Made by a program: the position numbers and the translations under genes. From positions 1 to 32,854 of the forward strand of contig DTUF01000036.1 of NCBI GenBank assembly GCA_012964335.1: 32,854 nt of DNA. The letters run 5' to 3'. Source of the DNA: Candidatus Poseidoniales archaeon. Its GTDB lineage: Archaea > Thermoplasmatota > Poseidoniia > Poseidoniales > Thalassarchaeaceae. Under the pieces are notes generated by a model. The model ran no database searches. It worked only from the letters and a program-made list of their open reading frames with translations, and had not been told where the DNA came from. Numbering within the stretch: the first letter of the stretch is position 1; each line of letters begins with the position of its first letter. Positions 24,801 to 32,689 of the stretch are shown in pieces.

Positions 24801-27800
24801 TTCAAATGTCCAAAACGCAATTGTTCCGGGGAACCGACCATTGTTTGGTGGTAACGCTTACTGGTTCGGTCATCCAGATTCAGGATACGAAGACAACTGG
24901 AATGAGTCAATGACTCTCCAAACTATTGATTTGCGCAATATGGGTGGTGACTTCGCGTACCTGACCTTTGATTACTTCGCAGAGGCAGATTACCTCAGTG
25001 ATCAAGATGGTAATATTGTTGGAGTCAATGAATACGGTGCTCTAGAAATCAGCTGGCGTAAAGGCTCACAAACCTATCAAGGCCTTGTCTATGGTTCTTG
25101 GAATGACTACAATGAAAATGGAATTATTGGTGGTCCAAACCAAAGTTGTGAAGACATTGATGACGATGGTACCTTTGACGAAGTTGAGTATATGGGAGAC
25201 CACACAGACCAAGGCAATTATGTGGTGTGGTTTGATAGTGAAGGTATCGTGAAGTCAGTAACACTTGATTTGACTCACATAGTAATACAGAATCGTACAG
25301 GGCCATCTAACAACTGGCGTACTGAGTGTACTTCTATGGATGGCGCTGAAGTCGATTTGACTTTCCGTTTCATGACAAATAGTGATGGCATTAATGGTTC
25401 ATCTGGTTTCGCTGGTTTTGCTCTTGACAATATTACTGTGCAGGAGTACACCTTTACTTCTGACCAAACTTACTATGCATCTGTAACCAACATTGATGCT
25501 CGTGAAGAGCGCAATGTCTCTATTGCAGTACATAACTTCCAGCAAGGAATATATCGAATTGATGTAATGAGTATGTTTGATAATCAAACAGCTGGAAACA
25601 ACTGGACCAATACTGAAGAAGTCGCTCTTGGAAACAACATGTCAAAGGTCATCTTTGAGGTTGCATCTGTTGATGTGACATTGTTCCGTCCAGATGTTCT
25701 AGATTGTGTCGAAGATGTGGATTACGACTGTGTATATCCGTTTGACGCTGCACTTACTCACCAGTTTACTGTACCATTGAGCAATGGTGTATTAGCAGGT
25801 GACTACAATATCTACCTAGATATCGTTGATTCCGCCGGAACTACAGTATCTTCAACAACTTCCACTAACAGTCCGATAACTCTTGAATCACATGAGAATA
25901 GTCAAGCAACTTTCCAGCCTTTCAACGGATGGGTAGACGGCGAGACCTATGACTTACGATTCTTCGCACAACTTGTTGATGGAACCGCATCAGGAAACCA
26001 GCGTAACTTCACAATCACATTTGCAAGCATAGTCGATGTAGCGATTCTCTCAAACCCAACTGACCAGAACCGCTTGCAAAGCGTGAAGATGGACTTGCAG
26101 GCAATGGGAATGACCTACACTCAGTTTAGACAGAGTGATTGGGATACCTACCTCGCTAGTGGCTGGTTGGACCATTACGATAAGGTCCTACTACCTTGGC
26201 AGACTACTGCTAACGTTCAAGCTGGTAATTACTATGGTCGACTCGGAGAATCAGCAACTGAGAACATCCTCAAGAATTACATGATGGCTGGTGGTACTAT
26301 TGAAATCCACCTTGGGCCTTATGCTGAAGGATTGGATGATAATTTGCTGTACAATATGGTGATTCTAAACCGTGACACAGCAGGTAATCAGGTTGAGCAC
26401 AGTAATCTCAACATTGCTGACCCATACCACCCTCTTCTTGCGAATGTCAGTAGTACTGCATGGCTTGGCATGAACAATGGTAACTATGTTGCAAATGCTG
26501 CACTTTCAACAGCAAGTGCAGGCTCTAACAAACTCCCAACCCCTTGTGGCGGTCTTATCAACGCACAGCAAGGTACATTCCACAGTCTACTAAACCATGA
26601 CTCAGATTCTAGCATGCACATGCTAGCAACTTGTGGTGTCGGTAGTGGTGGTCTTATTGTAAGCACAATTGATGTTGAGAATCCAAGTGTCTCCGAACCA
26701 TTCGGCAGCACTTCCTCACCTCTACGTAGCAACTTGCTTGCATACCTTGTATCCCCTTACCCAACAGAACTTGGAATTGCTGGTAACGGATGGGATTTAA
26801 CCATCAATGGTGCGGCTCCATCAGAAGCCGATGCATCAGGAGAATATTCTGACACAGTTTACCTCAAGTCAGGCAGTGTAGTTGATTTCGGTTTCGAATC
26901 AACTCTAGCTGGATTGAATGCAGACTGGGAAGTCCGAGGTGCAACTGACTGGAACCGCAATCAGTTCCCACCCAACACAGAATTCGCTCACAGAGCAGAT
27001 GATTCTCATCAGGTGACTTTCTGTCTTATTGATACAAATCCTGACGGCACCGGTTGTATTCAGGATGCAACATGGCAAGTAACATTGTATATTCATGATG
27101 CAGATGGCCACACAAGAATCACTCACATTAATCTACAAACTAACGATATCTTGGCTGATGAGTCAGACCCAATCGCTAATGTAACTGTAGAGGAGCACCC
27201 GCTCTACGCTGATAGTTTGGAGGACCATGGAACCAAGGAATCAGGTGGGTCAACTTGGCCAGTCTATCTTGCAAAGTTATCTGCCAGTGGAGATGTGAAG
27301 GTCAAGTTTGATGCGTGTGGTTCCTACGACCCAGACGCAATGAATGGAGAGAGTGGTATTACCACTTACACATGGAAGGTTTTCCAGGATTACCCATGGA
27401 ATAACCCATCTAACGATTATGACGGACACACCTTTGAGCGCACCGCAGCAATGGGTTGTGACTGGACTTACACTTTCCACAACCAGACCGCAGATCCTTC
27501 AGGATTTGCTGAGAATCCAATCCGAATTGAGTTAGAAGTTATTGACCGTGCAGGACGTGACTCAGAGAAGATCAAGATGTACTTTGTAGTGGTCCCTGAG
27601 GACTACGGCGATGACCAACCAGTGTGGGAAATCAATACTCCATTGGATGGCTCTACTCAGACCGGTGGTTATGTGTGGGTCAATGGTACAGTAATATCTG
27701 GAAGCGAGAATGGAGATGTAGCAATTGAAGCAGCACTTGATTCCTCAATTCTAAACGAGACTATTGATAACAAGGTACAGCAATTGCGAGACGGTAAGTT

Positions 27801-28290
27801 CGCAGATGTCCGTAACCTTGGGGACGGTTCAGGATTCAGTTTGAAGTTGAAGTTAGAAGACTTGTACGATGAGAACGGCTCAACTCAGACTATCTACCTG
27901 AAGATTGTTGAAGGCGATGGTGCTACATGGACTCTCTATCAGCAGATTGATGTTAATCTACCACCAGTTGAGGTCAATGTTGACCCTTGTGTTGCAGACC
28001 CATCTGCAGAGGGTTGTGGCGATGGTACTACTGACACCCAAGGTGGCGGAATGTCCAATACAATACTTTACGCTGGACTTGGTGCAGTTGCTCTACTAGT
28101 TATTGTCATCATTACCATGCTTGTTCTACGAATGCGTGGCGGTAAGGAAGATGTTAGTGGATTCGCTGGAGTCGATGATATGGACCCACAGGAAGCCTAT
28201 GTTCAGCAGTTGATTGCACAAGGATATCCTGAGGACACTGCTCGACAATACGCAGCCCAATATGCAGGGCATTTCCAAGAGCAACAGTAG
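21895..28290 (+). CDS. Giant cell-surface protein with FG-GAP/VCBS repeats, two jelly-roll modules, amidotransferase-like domain and C-terminal anchor
   Basis: 2131 aa. The signal sequence is best seen from M18 (NKARVKAVALVALMVLSTSLAVL), so ATG 21946 is an alternative start. Residues about 55-400 hold FG-GAP/VCBS-type calcium repeats: GDFDCDGDDDIVTA, GDIDDDGQDDIVFY, GDVNGDGVDDIVAL, DEDGDGKIDTMAI and DVNQDGSVDLVVP. Two large jelly-roll or MAM-like modules follow (about 575-812 and 935-1190), each closing with an RFRF/TFRFMT strand and then FDNLTI or LDNITV; CARDB/Ig-like segments separate them. About 1380-1620 is a class I glutamine amidotransferase-like (ThuA/DUF4350-like) fold with VDVAILSNP, YDKVLLPW, MMAGGTIEIH and GGLIVSTID. 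A PKD/Ig-like region and one membrane helix (about 2058-2080) precede a short cytoplasmic tail. Many N-glycosylation sites. Likely a structural or binding surface protein; no enzymatic activity can be claimed. Confidence 0.85.
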   Translation: MSKVGWSCMSSHTFELNMNKARVKAVALVALMVLSTSLAVLDVSASNSKQYPVTRNPLDLATGDFDCDGDDDIVTASEMGNFLSILWNDNGNYQDRTDLWVSNNASRRAGFTDIADVGGVEVGDIDDDGQDDIVFYQGNIQVFGGTEIIRGNLTVLRNEDCAGTFSEDAVYTMGDIVWNFQVGDVNGDGVDDIVALELQDLASGTQRLLTYLGGSQRNNAATNHKITTLDNLANKVYADIRLGNFGEAVVGGPIGNDCDDLDAFLHFWPGYNAATGFSDGDWDNVSILEFECTLDTFAAWNDPNKQHTIKLNSQDGSFDIADEDGDGKIDTMAITNFTTVVLQSCATAPCPSQSNWQQIAVSPTIGSFIPASVELQDVNQDGSVDLVVPTTSTITSLQGQSGNTVTSYSTDNLEELNTVQIILSDGSGGYYQPQSMPVGRRPTMVLVGQFAGGPTSALDLAIGNRDYTYRYSNGALHIDSKGCAFDPLNPQLNGFGCGNLDAISVVQLDNEDVGISGMTVSPASFNPDTGRMTIGEGTREVNVTVQNTGLNAISGSVDVDVSVKEITGGQDTIVYSNDYETTATSNCGTGCTWAYADYDGESYFWHEETASNHSQNPEGDEADVNPTDYMWAGTWQPNATAGNQMESGYLSNQDDGLILRDIDLTGADAASLELDLYCSVGYSVVHYVNSQGSISGMVIYDDSCNIDVYTDDEGWVPIIYRGGYDAVRLNEYYSNGGSVEYTSRIYHIFGTNYSWMDLQGNNSLDLTPWAGDTIDLRFRFRTGYEGSVGRDNTSRNTQWDGMAFDNLTIKKTITQFGQIQPVSQTLNLNNFAPGDEQTITLNAYFTNGTEYMIESALTSPTGFGNEDASNDDMRWKMDVLNLYDPAVKEITSQNRGALYASGDMPIEVVVENAGNTVMDFDIKATVYTAQPNALFTNPCKDVEDFEPSACAYMYGDDSDGDGGIVDDTASNVQNAIVPGNRPLFGGNAYWFGHPDSGYEDNWNESMTLQTIDLRNMGGDFAYLTFDYFAEADYLSDQDGNIVGVNEYGALEISWRKGSQTYQGLVYGSWNDYNENGIIGGPNQSCEDIDDDGTFDEVEYMGDHTDQGNYVVWFDSEGIVKSVTLDLTHIVIQNRTGPSNNWRTECTSMDGAEVDLTFRFMTNSDGINGSSGFAGFALDNITVQEYTFTSDQTYYASVTNIDAREERNVSIAVHNFQQGIYRIDVMSMFDNQTAGNNWTNTEEVALGNNMSKVIFEVASVDVTLFRPDVLDCVEDVDYDCVYPFDAALTHQFTVPLSNGVLAGDYNIYLDIVDSAGTTVSSTTSTNSPITLESHENSQATFQPFNGWVDGETYDLRFFAQLVDGTASGNQRNFTITFASIVDVAILSNPTDQNRLQSVKMDLQAMGMTYTQFRQSDWDTYLASGWLDHYDKVLLPWQTTANVQAGNYYGRLGESATENILKNYMMAGGTIEIHLGPYAEGLDDNLLYNMVILNRDTAGNQVEHSNLNIADPYHPLLANVSSTAWLGMNNGNYVANAALSTASAGSNKLPTPCGGLINAQQGTFHSLLNHDSDSSMHMLATCGVGSGGLIVSTIDVENPSVSEPFGSTSSPLRSNLLAYLVSPYPTELGIAGNGWDLTINGAAPSEADASGEYSDTVYLKSGSVVDFGFESTLAGLNADWEVRGATDWNRNQFPPNTEFAHRADDSHQVTFCLIDTNPDGTGCIQDATWQVTLYIHDADGHTRITHINLQTNDILADESDPIANVTVEEHPLYADSLEDHGTKESGGSTWPVYLAKLSASGDVKVKFDACGSYDPDAMNGESGITTYTWKVFQDYPWNNPSNDYDGHTFERTAAMGCDWTYTFHNQTADPSGFAENPIRIELEVIDRAGRDSEKIKMYFVVVPEDYGDDQPVWEINTPLDGSTQTGGYVWVNGTVISGSENGDVAIEAALDSSILNETIDNKVQQLRDGKFADVRNLGDGSGFSLKLKLEDLYDENGSTQTIYLKIVEGDGATWTLYQQIDVNLPPVEVNVDPCVADPSAEGCGDGTTDTQGGGMSNTILYAGLGAVALLVIVIITMLVLRMRGGKEDVSGFAGVDDMDPQEAYVQQLIAQGYPEDTARQYAAQYAGHFQEQQ

Positions 28291-28308
28291 CGAGCACTTG
28301 GCAATGCC

Positions 28309-28324
28309 CGGGGCTCTGGCCCCG
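28309..28324 (+). terminator. GC-rich hairpin after the 2131-aa surface protein gene
   Basis: CGGGGC (28309-28314) and GCCCCG (28319-28324) form a perfect 6-bp stem with loop TCTG, 19 bases after the stop codon. No T-tract follows, so it may be an RNA 3'-end stabiliser or processing site rather than a classical terminator. Confidence 0.45.
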
Positions 28325-28382
28325 ATAACACCTAACCGCTGAGCGTAGCCTCTAATCGGAATCCCTCCCTCGTGCTTTTGAA

Positions 28383-28397
28383 CCGAGGCCATCTCGG
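28383..28397 (+). promoter_or_regulatory. Small hairpin in the ahcY leader
   Basis: CCGAG (28383-28387) and CTCGG (28393-28397) pair around GCCAT, ending 8 bases before the ahcY ATG and next to the GGGCGGA that would serve as ribosome site. It could influence initiation. It does not resemble a known SAH or SAM riboswitch. Confidence 0.25.
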
Positions 28398-28405
28398 GCG
28401 GAACA

Positions 28406-29671
28406 ATGGACGAAGCGGATGAGTACAAGGTCGCTGACATTAGTCTAGCAGAAGAAGGTGCACTCAGAGTTGATTGGGCCCGAAGTAGGATGCCTGTGCT
28501 CGCTCTTTTGAAAGATAGAGCAGTGAAAGAACAACCACTAGCAGGTATGACTGTTGCTGGTTGTTTACATGTTACAAAAGAGACTGCAGTGTTAATCGAA
28601 ACGCTCGCAGCAGCCGGAGCTAAAGTCTCGTGGTCTGGTTGTAATCCTCTCTCCACCCAAGATGACGTAGCTGCTTGGTTAGCAAGAGAAGGATACGGGG
28701 TTTACGCTTGGCATGGTCAATCTGTGGAGGATTTTTATTGGTGCATTGACCAAACAATTGATGCCCAACCAACCTTAACTTTAGACGATGGGGCTGACCT
28801 AATTTTCCGAGTTCACGACGCTCGTACAGACGCACTGGGCACGGTAATTGGCGGCACAGAAGAGACCACCACTGGTGTCCACAGACTGCGAGGTATGGCA
28901 GATGCTGGAAAACTTCGCTACCCGGTTATTGCGGTAAACGATGCGATTACAAAATGGGATTTTGACAATGTTCACGGAACAGGGCAGTCCACATTAGATG
29001 GGATACTGCGAGCAACTTCGGTATTATTGGCAGGCAAAACTTTTGTTATTGCTGGCTATGGTCACTGTGGTAGGGGATTGGCAAATCGGGCTAGAGGAAT
29101 GGGCTCAAATGTGATAATTACTGAGATTGATCCGCTTGCTGCTCTTAAGGCTCACATGGATGGATTCCGGGTGATGCAAATGGATGATGCAGCAAAAGTA
29201 GGTGACATATTTTGCACTGCTACTGGGATGGTTGATGTGCTGGTTGGTCGCCATTTTGAGTCAATGAAAGAGGGGGCTATCGTCTGTAATACTGGACATT
29301 ACGATTGTGAAATCAATGTGCCAGATTTGGAATCATTATCTGATTCGGTGCGCACTATACGTACTGATAATGAGGAGTTTTTGATGAAAAATGGGCGCCG
29401 GATTTACTTGCTTGCACGCGGTCGTTTAGTCAACTTAGCAGCAGCGGAAGGACATCCTTCTGAAGTAATGGATATGTCATTTGCAAATCAATTCCTCTCA
29501 CTTTGCTTACTAGCGTCTGAAGGGAAAGGTTACGACAACTTGGTCTATGACATCACTCATCAGCAAGATTCAGATTTAGCAGGCTTTAAATTAGCAGCAG
29601 AAGGAAGAAAACTCGATGAGTTAACTGTAGAACAGAAAGCCTACCACGAAGATTACTCTCATGGAACTTGA
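28406..29671 (+). CDS. ahcY: S-adenosylhomocysteine hydrolase
   Basis: The 421-aa length and the C-terminus (KAYHEDYSHGT) fit archaeal and bacterial-short S-adenosylhomocysteinases rather than the eukaryotic type ending in RY. It splits S-adenosylhomocysteine into adenosine and homocysteine with a bound NAD, relieving product inhibition of methyltransferases. Visible active-site residues are H55 in CLHVTKET, D131 in DDGAD, E153 in TEETTTGV, and K183 and D187 in NDAITKWDFDN followed by GTGQST. GYGHCGRG (217-224) is the NAD-binding loop, and NTGHYDCEI lies near the second nucleotide-binding region. It follows the giant surface gene by 115 bases and converges on the SGNH hydrolase gene with a 22-base gap. 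Nothing suggests loss of activity. Confidence 0.95.
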   Translation: MDEADEYKVADISLAEEGALRVDWARSRMPVLALLKDRAVKEQPLAGMTVAGCLHVTKETAVLIETLAAAGAKVSWSGCNPLSTQDDVAAWLAREGYGVYAWHGQSVEDFYWCIDQTIDAQPTLTLDDGADLIFRVHDARTDALGTVIGGTEETTTGVHRLRGMADAGKLRYPVIAVNDAITKWDFDNVHGTGQSTLDGILRATSVLLAGKTFVIAGYGHCGRGLANRARGMGSNVIITEIDPLAALKAHMDGFRVMQMDDAAKVGDIFCTATGMVDVLVGRHFESMKEGAIVCNTGHYDCEINVPDLESLSDSVRTIRTDNEEFLMKNGRRIYLLARGRLVNLAAAEGHPSEVMDMSFANQFLSLCLLASEGKGYDNLVYDITHQQDSDLAGFKLAAEGRKLDELTVEQKAYHEDYSHGT

Positions 29672-29693
29672 TCACTAATTATCAGTTGTTCGT

Positions 29694-31337
29694 CTATTCC
29701 TTTATTCGGTGATTCGTTGCAATAATCGCTCCAGAAATGGCGATGAAAATCCCAGCAATTCCTATTGTAGGAAGTCCTGCCTTTGTGTGTGATTCACTAA
29801 CAGTTTCATCAGAACCATCTATGCAATCCTGCTCACCATTATTGACAGAATCCTGGCTGATGATGTCGCCATTATCACATTGGAATTCTCCATCTGCTAG
29901 TTCAATTATAGTTTGACAACCGCTTTCATCAATGTTATCAGTATCATTTGCAGTGTTTTCACACTGGTCAACATCATTGAAAACGCCATCAGCATCATCA
30001 TCTAATTCTGATGCCGCACATCCATTTTCGTCCACAGTTCCATTGAACGGAGTGTTCGGGCACAAGTCATCCTCAATGCTTACTGTGTCACCATCGAAGT
30101 CTGCAGTTGAAATCGCTTCGTGAATTGCTTTACCTAGAATTCTGTGGGTTAATTCTGTTGGGTGGACTGAATCAAAGAAAAGGTGACCATCAGAAGGGGG
30201 GACTGAGTCAGGACTCCCAATGCACATTTCGCCTTCAAATTCGCATACTGGCTCTGCGATTTCAGTAATGTGATAATATTCAATGTTCTCAGCAACATTG
30301 TCAAACATCTTGTTGATTTCAACTAATTGAATTACTGCATTGGTACGCGCATTTAGGGCAATTACATCATGGAGTATTTGCGAATTATAAGTTGCACTAT
30401 CCTCTCTTGCATCAGCAATTTCTTGTTCAGTGAATTCACTATAGTATGGGGTTAATTCCATGTTTGGCAGGTTCATTACAACAATTCTAGTTGCCCCTGC
30501 ATTAGAGAGTGTTTCAACATGGCCAATGATTAGGTCGACTACTTGCTGAGTATCGCTTGCCCCGCGTAGGAAATTGTTGCCCCCTATCCATATTGCGAAT
30601 AGGTCCGCATCATTCACCTCGTTGTGGCTAAGGTAATCTTCAATTTGTGGCCCAGCATTCATGACTACCCCCTGGTATAGCCCTTCACCGGCAGCTGCTC
30701 CTCCCCATGCACGGTTAGTGCCATTCAGTGAGCCACCAGTACCTCTTTCCATTTCAATTCCAAAACCAGCGCCAGTCCATTCTGCCCACACTGGTCCGTT
30801 GGTGATTCGACCTTGCCAATATGGTGGAGAATTGATTAAATTGGTGTAAGCTTCAACATTCCCTTGGTCTGAAAGAGAATCACCAAACACTACGAATTTG
30901 CTTGGATTAAGGAGTCCACTTTGTTCAAAAACTACGAAGTATTCAACAATTGATGCCAACACTTCATCATTTGAATTGAGTAGATTCATTGTTGCTGAGA
31001 AATGTTGTGAGCCATCCCAGAATGATTGTACTGGCTCATTGAAATTTGCAGTGGAATTACTAATATTTGCGGAATCAATCTCTGATTCAAGGAGGATTAT
31101 GCTAGATTCAGGGCCACCAGATTGGATCGTAATTGAGATTGATTCAACATCTGAAGAACCCGTAAAACCGGAAAAGTCTAGGGTTAGATTCAGTGTTTCC
31201 ATATTGGTGAGAACTAACTCTTGTGAGGTGATTTTCAGTCCGTTTTCAGATTCAGTACTTTCCCCCATAATCATTGCACTGGGGGCAATGAGGAGTAGCG
31301 CTATGAGGGTAATCCAAGAAATTATTTTCGTAATCAT
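29694..31337 (-). CDS. Surface-anchored SGNH/GDSL hydrolase with thrombospondin-3-like and LDLa-like motifs
   Basis: 547 aa. A signal peptide (about 1-25) is followed by a beta-rich domain (about 35-140) and a GDSL-lipase domain (about 145-410). SGNH residues are intact: S154 in FGDSLSDQGN, the glycine of RAWGGAAAGEG (about 209-219), N255 in GGNN, and D389 with H392 in DSVHPT. This matches the GDSL esterase/lipase branch that includes autotransporter and plant-type enzymes. Next come acidic calcium-binding-like repeats of thrombospondin type 3 (DFDGDTVSIEDDLCPNTP, DDDADGVFNDVDQCENT), then an LDLa-like motif (about 484-511, ending DCIDGSDE), and a C-terminal membrane helix (about 522-541). It is probably an extracellular ester hydrolase acting on lipid or acetylated glycan; the substrate is unknown. 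A strong GGTGAGGAA precedes the ATG. Confidence 0.88.
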   Translation of the reverse strand: MITKIISWITLIALLLIAPSAMIMGESTESENGLKITSQELVLTNMETLNLTLDFSGFTGSSDVESISITIQSGGPESSIILLESEIDSANISNSTANFNEPVQSFWDGSQHFSATMNLLNSNDEVLASIVEYFVVFEQSGLLNPSKFVVFGDSLSDQGNVEAYTNLINSPPYWQGRITNGPVWAEWTGAGFGIEMERGTGGSLNGTNRAWGGAAAGEGLYQGVVMNAGPQIEDYLSHNEVNDADLFAIWIGGNNFLRGASDTQQVVDLIIGHVETLSNAGATRIVVMNLPNMELTPYYSEFTEQEIADAREDSATYNSQILHDVIALNARTNAVIQLVEINKMFDNVAENIEYYHITEIAEPVCEFEGEMCIGSPDSVPPSDGHLFFDSVHPTELTHRILGKAIHEAISTADFDGDTVSIEDDLCPNTPFNGTVDENGCAASELDDDADGVFNDVDQCENTANDTDNIDESGCQTIIELADGEFQCDNGDIISQDSVNNGEQDCIDGSDETVSESHTKAGLPTIGIAGIFIAISGAIIATNHRIKE

Positions 31338-31366
31338 TTCCTCACCATTTATTGTTAAATCTAAAT

Positions 31367-32371
31367 TTATTCTTCCTCAAAGATGAGGTCAACGGTCGTC
31401 ATGTCAGGAATATTTGGCTTCCACTTTTGGGGTAGTGGTTCCCCTGCCTCAACAACTTTCTCTAATCGTTCTTGAAATGCCGTAGTTCTGTATTTTAGCA
31501 GTGCTTGGTAGAGTTTTAACGGTCGCCAATCGTTAGGAAAGCATGTTTTTCCAGAACTCATTTCGACGTCCGTCGCTCTGATTACGTTGTATGCTGGCCG
31601 ATTCAATCTACGAGTCAAGGTTTTTGACCACTTTACGCCGATGAGAACTGTTCCTACAACTAATAAGAATCCTGAAATCATTGGGATCCAAGTTGAGCCT
31701 GAGAACTCAAAGGAATTCCACAAAAAAACTTCAGCCATAACAATTGGTCCGGCTAACATCAGGAAAGTTAGTTGTTCATTAGCAGGCTTTTTCTTTCTCT
31801 GAAATTCAATATCCTTCCAGCCAGGATGGTCTTTTTCCCAAGGGCGGAAAATCAGTGTTTTTTCACGTTCTGCTGCTTTTTTCACGGTTTCATGTAAACG
31901 CGCAGTTCGCATCAATTGGCTATGAGCCATGGCATCCATACCTTCAGCCCATAGTTGGTTGAGGCGCTCAGCAGAGATAGCATATTGACCAAGGTCAGCC
32001 AAAATTGCTACCTGTTCAATCAGCGGTTCTGGGTCTGTTGGAGATACTTCACGACGTAGTTGCCACCAGACAAGTGCTTCCTCAAGCATTCCTAGTTCTT
32101 GCACTAATATTTGTCCACCTCGCCACCAAGCTGGGCGATTTTCAGGGTCATATTCAATGGATTTCCGGCACGCTCTGAGGCAGCGAGAAACTTCTCTTAG
32201 ATTGGGTTCTCCATGCTGAGGAAGTTCAAGATTAGCGCGCATCCACCAGGCCTCAGCGTGGTCAGGATCAGCATCGATTATTTCATCAGATAAACGACAC
32301 ATCTCATCTCTATCATCCTCATCTTGAGCGTCTAAGGCTTGTAACCACAAATCCTCAACATCAACTGCCAT
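31367..32371 (-). CDS. TPR-repeat membrane protein with two central membrane helices
   Basis: 334 aa from ATG 32371. Residues about 6-165 are TPR-like helical repeats with PDHAEAWWMRANLEL, PENRPAWWRGGQIL and PTDPEPLIEQVAILADLGQY, the typical Pro-start and aromatic pattern. A basic segment (EFQRKKKP) leads into two membrane helices (about 202-220 and 229-247), followed by a cytoplasmic C-terminal part (about 250-334, with a Trp/Lys-rich end). TPR arrays bind proteins; no partner can be named. The start is chosen for GGAGAGG at good spacing; an in-frame upstream start at 32446 would add 25 residues with no membrane or domain signal. It lies 29 bases before the SGNH hydrolase start and may share its transcript, which would suggest a role in assembling or localising that enzyme. 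That link is inference. Confidence 0.8.
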   Translation of the reverse strand: MAVDVEDLWLQALDAQDEDDRDEMCRLSDEIIDADPDHAEAWWMRANLELPQHGEPNLREVSRCLRACRKSIEYDPENRPAWWRGGQILVQELGMLEEALVWWQLRREVSPTDPEPLIEQVAILADLGQYAISAERLNQLWAEGMDAMAHSQLMRTARLHETVKKAAEREKTLIFRPWEKDHPGWKDIEFQRKKKPANEQLTFLMLAGPIVMAEVFLWNSFEFSGSTWIPMISGFLLVVGTVLIGVKWSKTLTRRLNRPAYNVIRATDVEMSSGKTCFPNDWRPLKLYQALLKYRTTAFQERLEKVVEAGEPLPQKWKPNIPDMTTVDLIFEEE

Positions 32372-32373
32372 GG

Positions 32374-32386
32374 CCTCTCCGAGAGG
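32374..32386 (-). promoter_or_regulatory. Hairpin containing the ribosome-binding site of the TPR gene
   Basis: On the minus strand CCTCT-CGG-AGAGG forms a 5-bp stem with a 3-base loop. Its right arm includes the Shine-Dalgarno GGAGAGG, 2 bases before the ATG at 32371. It could moderate initiation, but stability is modest and no regulator is implied. Confidence 0.3.
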
Positions 32387-32482
32387 GCATGGGTTCTCAA
32401 TCCCACCGGCTCGACAATTTCTTTCTTTTACCTCAAGACAGGACACCTGTACCCACTCACTTATTGGAATTCTTGATGAAGG

Positions 32483-32689
32483 ATGACTCCATGTCGGTGC
32501 TTGGGTGAAACGATTCCAAAAGTCAAGATGCCGAAAAAAGGGTGGCCACGGCTACCTAAAAGGCGGATATTTAGGCGTTTAATCCGCAGAACAGGATTAC
32601 CTCCCTGTCCAGAATGTCATTCATCCAAAATGGAAAGAGATGAGCGCAAAAATGAGTTGTATTGCACCGAATGTGGGCGCACAGTGTGA
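32483..32689 (+). CDS. Small basic zinc-ribbon protein (TFIIB-like ribbon)
   Basis: The 68-aa protein has a strongly basic segment (PKRRIFRRLIRRTG) followed by CPECHSSKMERDE and LYCTECGRTV: two C-x2-C knuckles about 18 residues apart, the pattern of a TFIIB/TFS-type zinc ribbon. It ends right after the ribbon, so it is not a full transcription factor B. A role in nucleic-acid binding is likely from charge and ribbon, but the exact role is unknown. The in-frame ATG at 32528 (MPKKGWPRL) is an equally plausible start and would give 53 aa; neither has a strong Shine-Dalgarno. Its stop directly abuts the stop of the RGG-tailed gene on the other strand. Confidence 0.65.
   Translation: MTPCRCLGETIPKVKMPKKGWPRLPKRRIFRRLIRRTGLPPCPECHSSKMERDERKNELYCTECGRTV

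Noticed and set aside
28291-28405. Possible SAH or SAM riboswitch before ahcY
   Set aside because: The leader has only two short hairpins and lacks the pseudoknot layout and conserved bases of known SAH or SAM riboswitches, which are bacterial.
28126-28656. 176-aa minus-strand open frame across the end of the giant gene and start of ahcY
   Set aside because: It is antisense to conserved ahcY codons and to the membrane anchor region, with no recognisable motif and no ribosome site.
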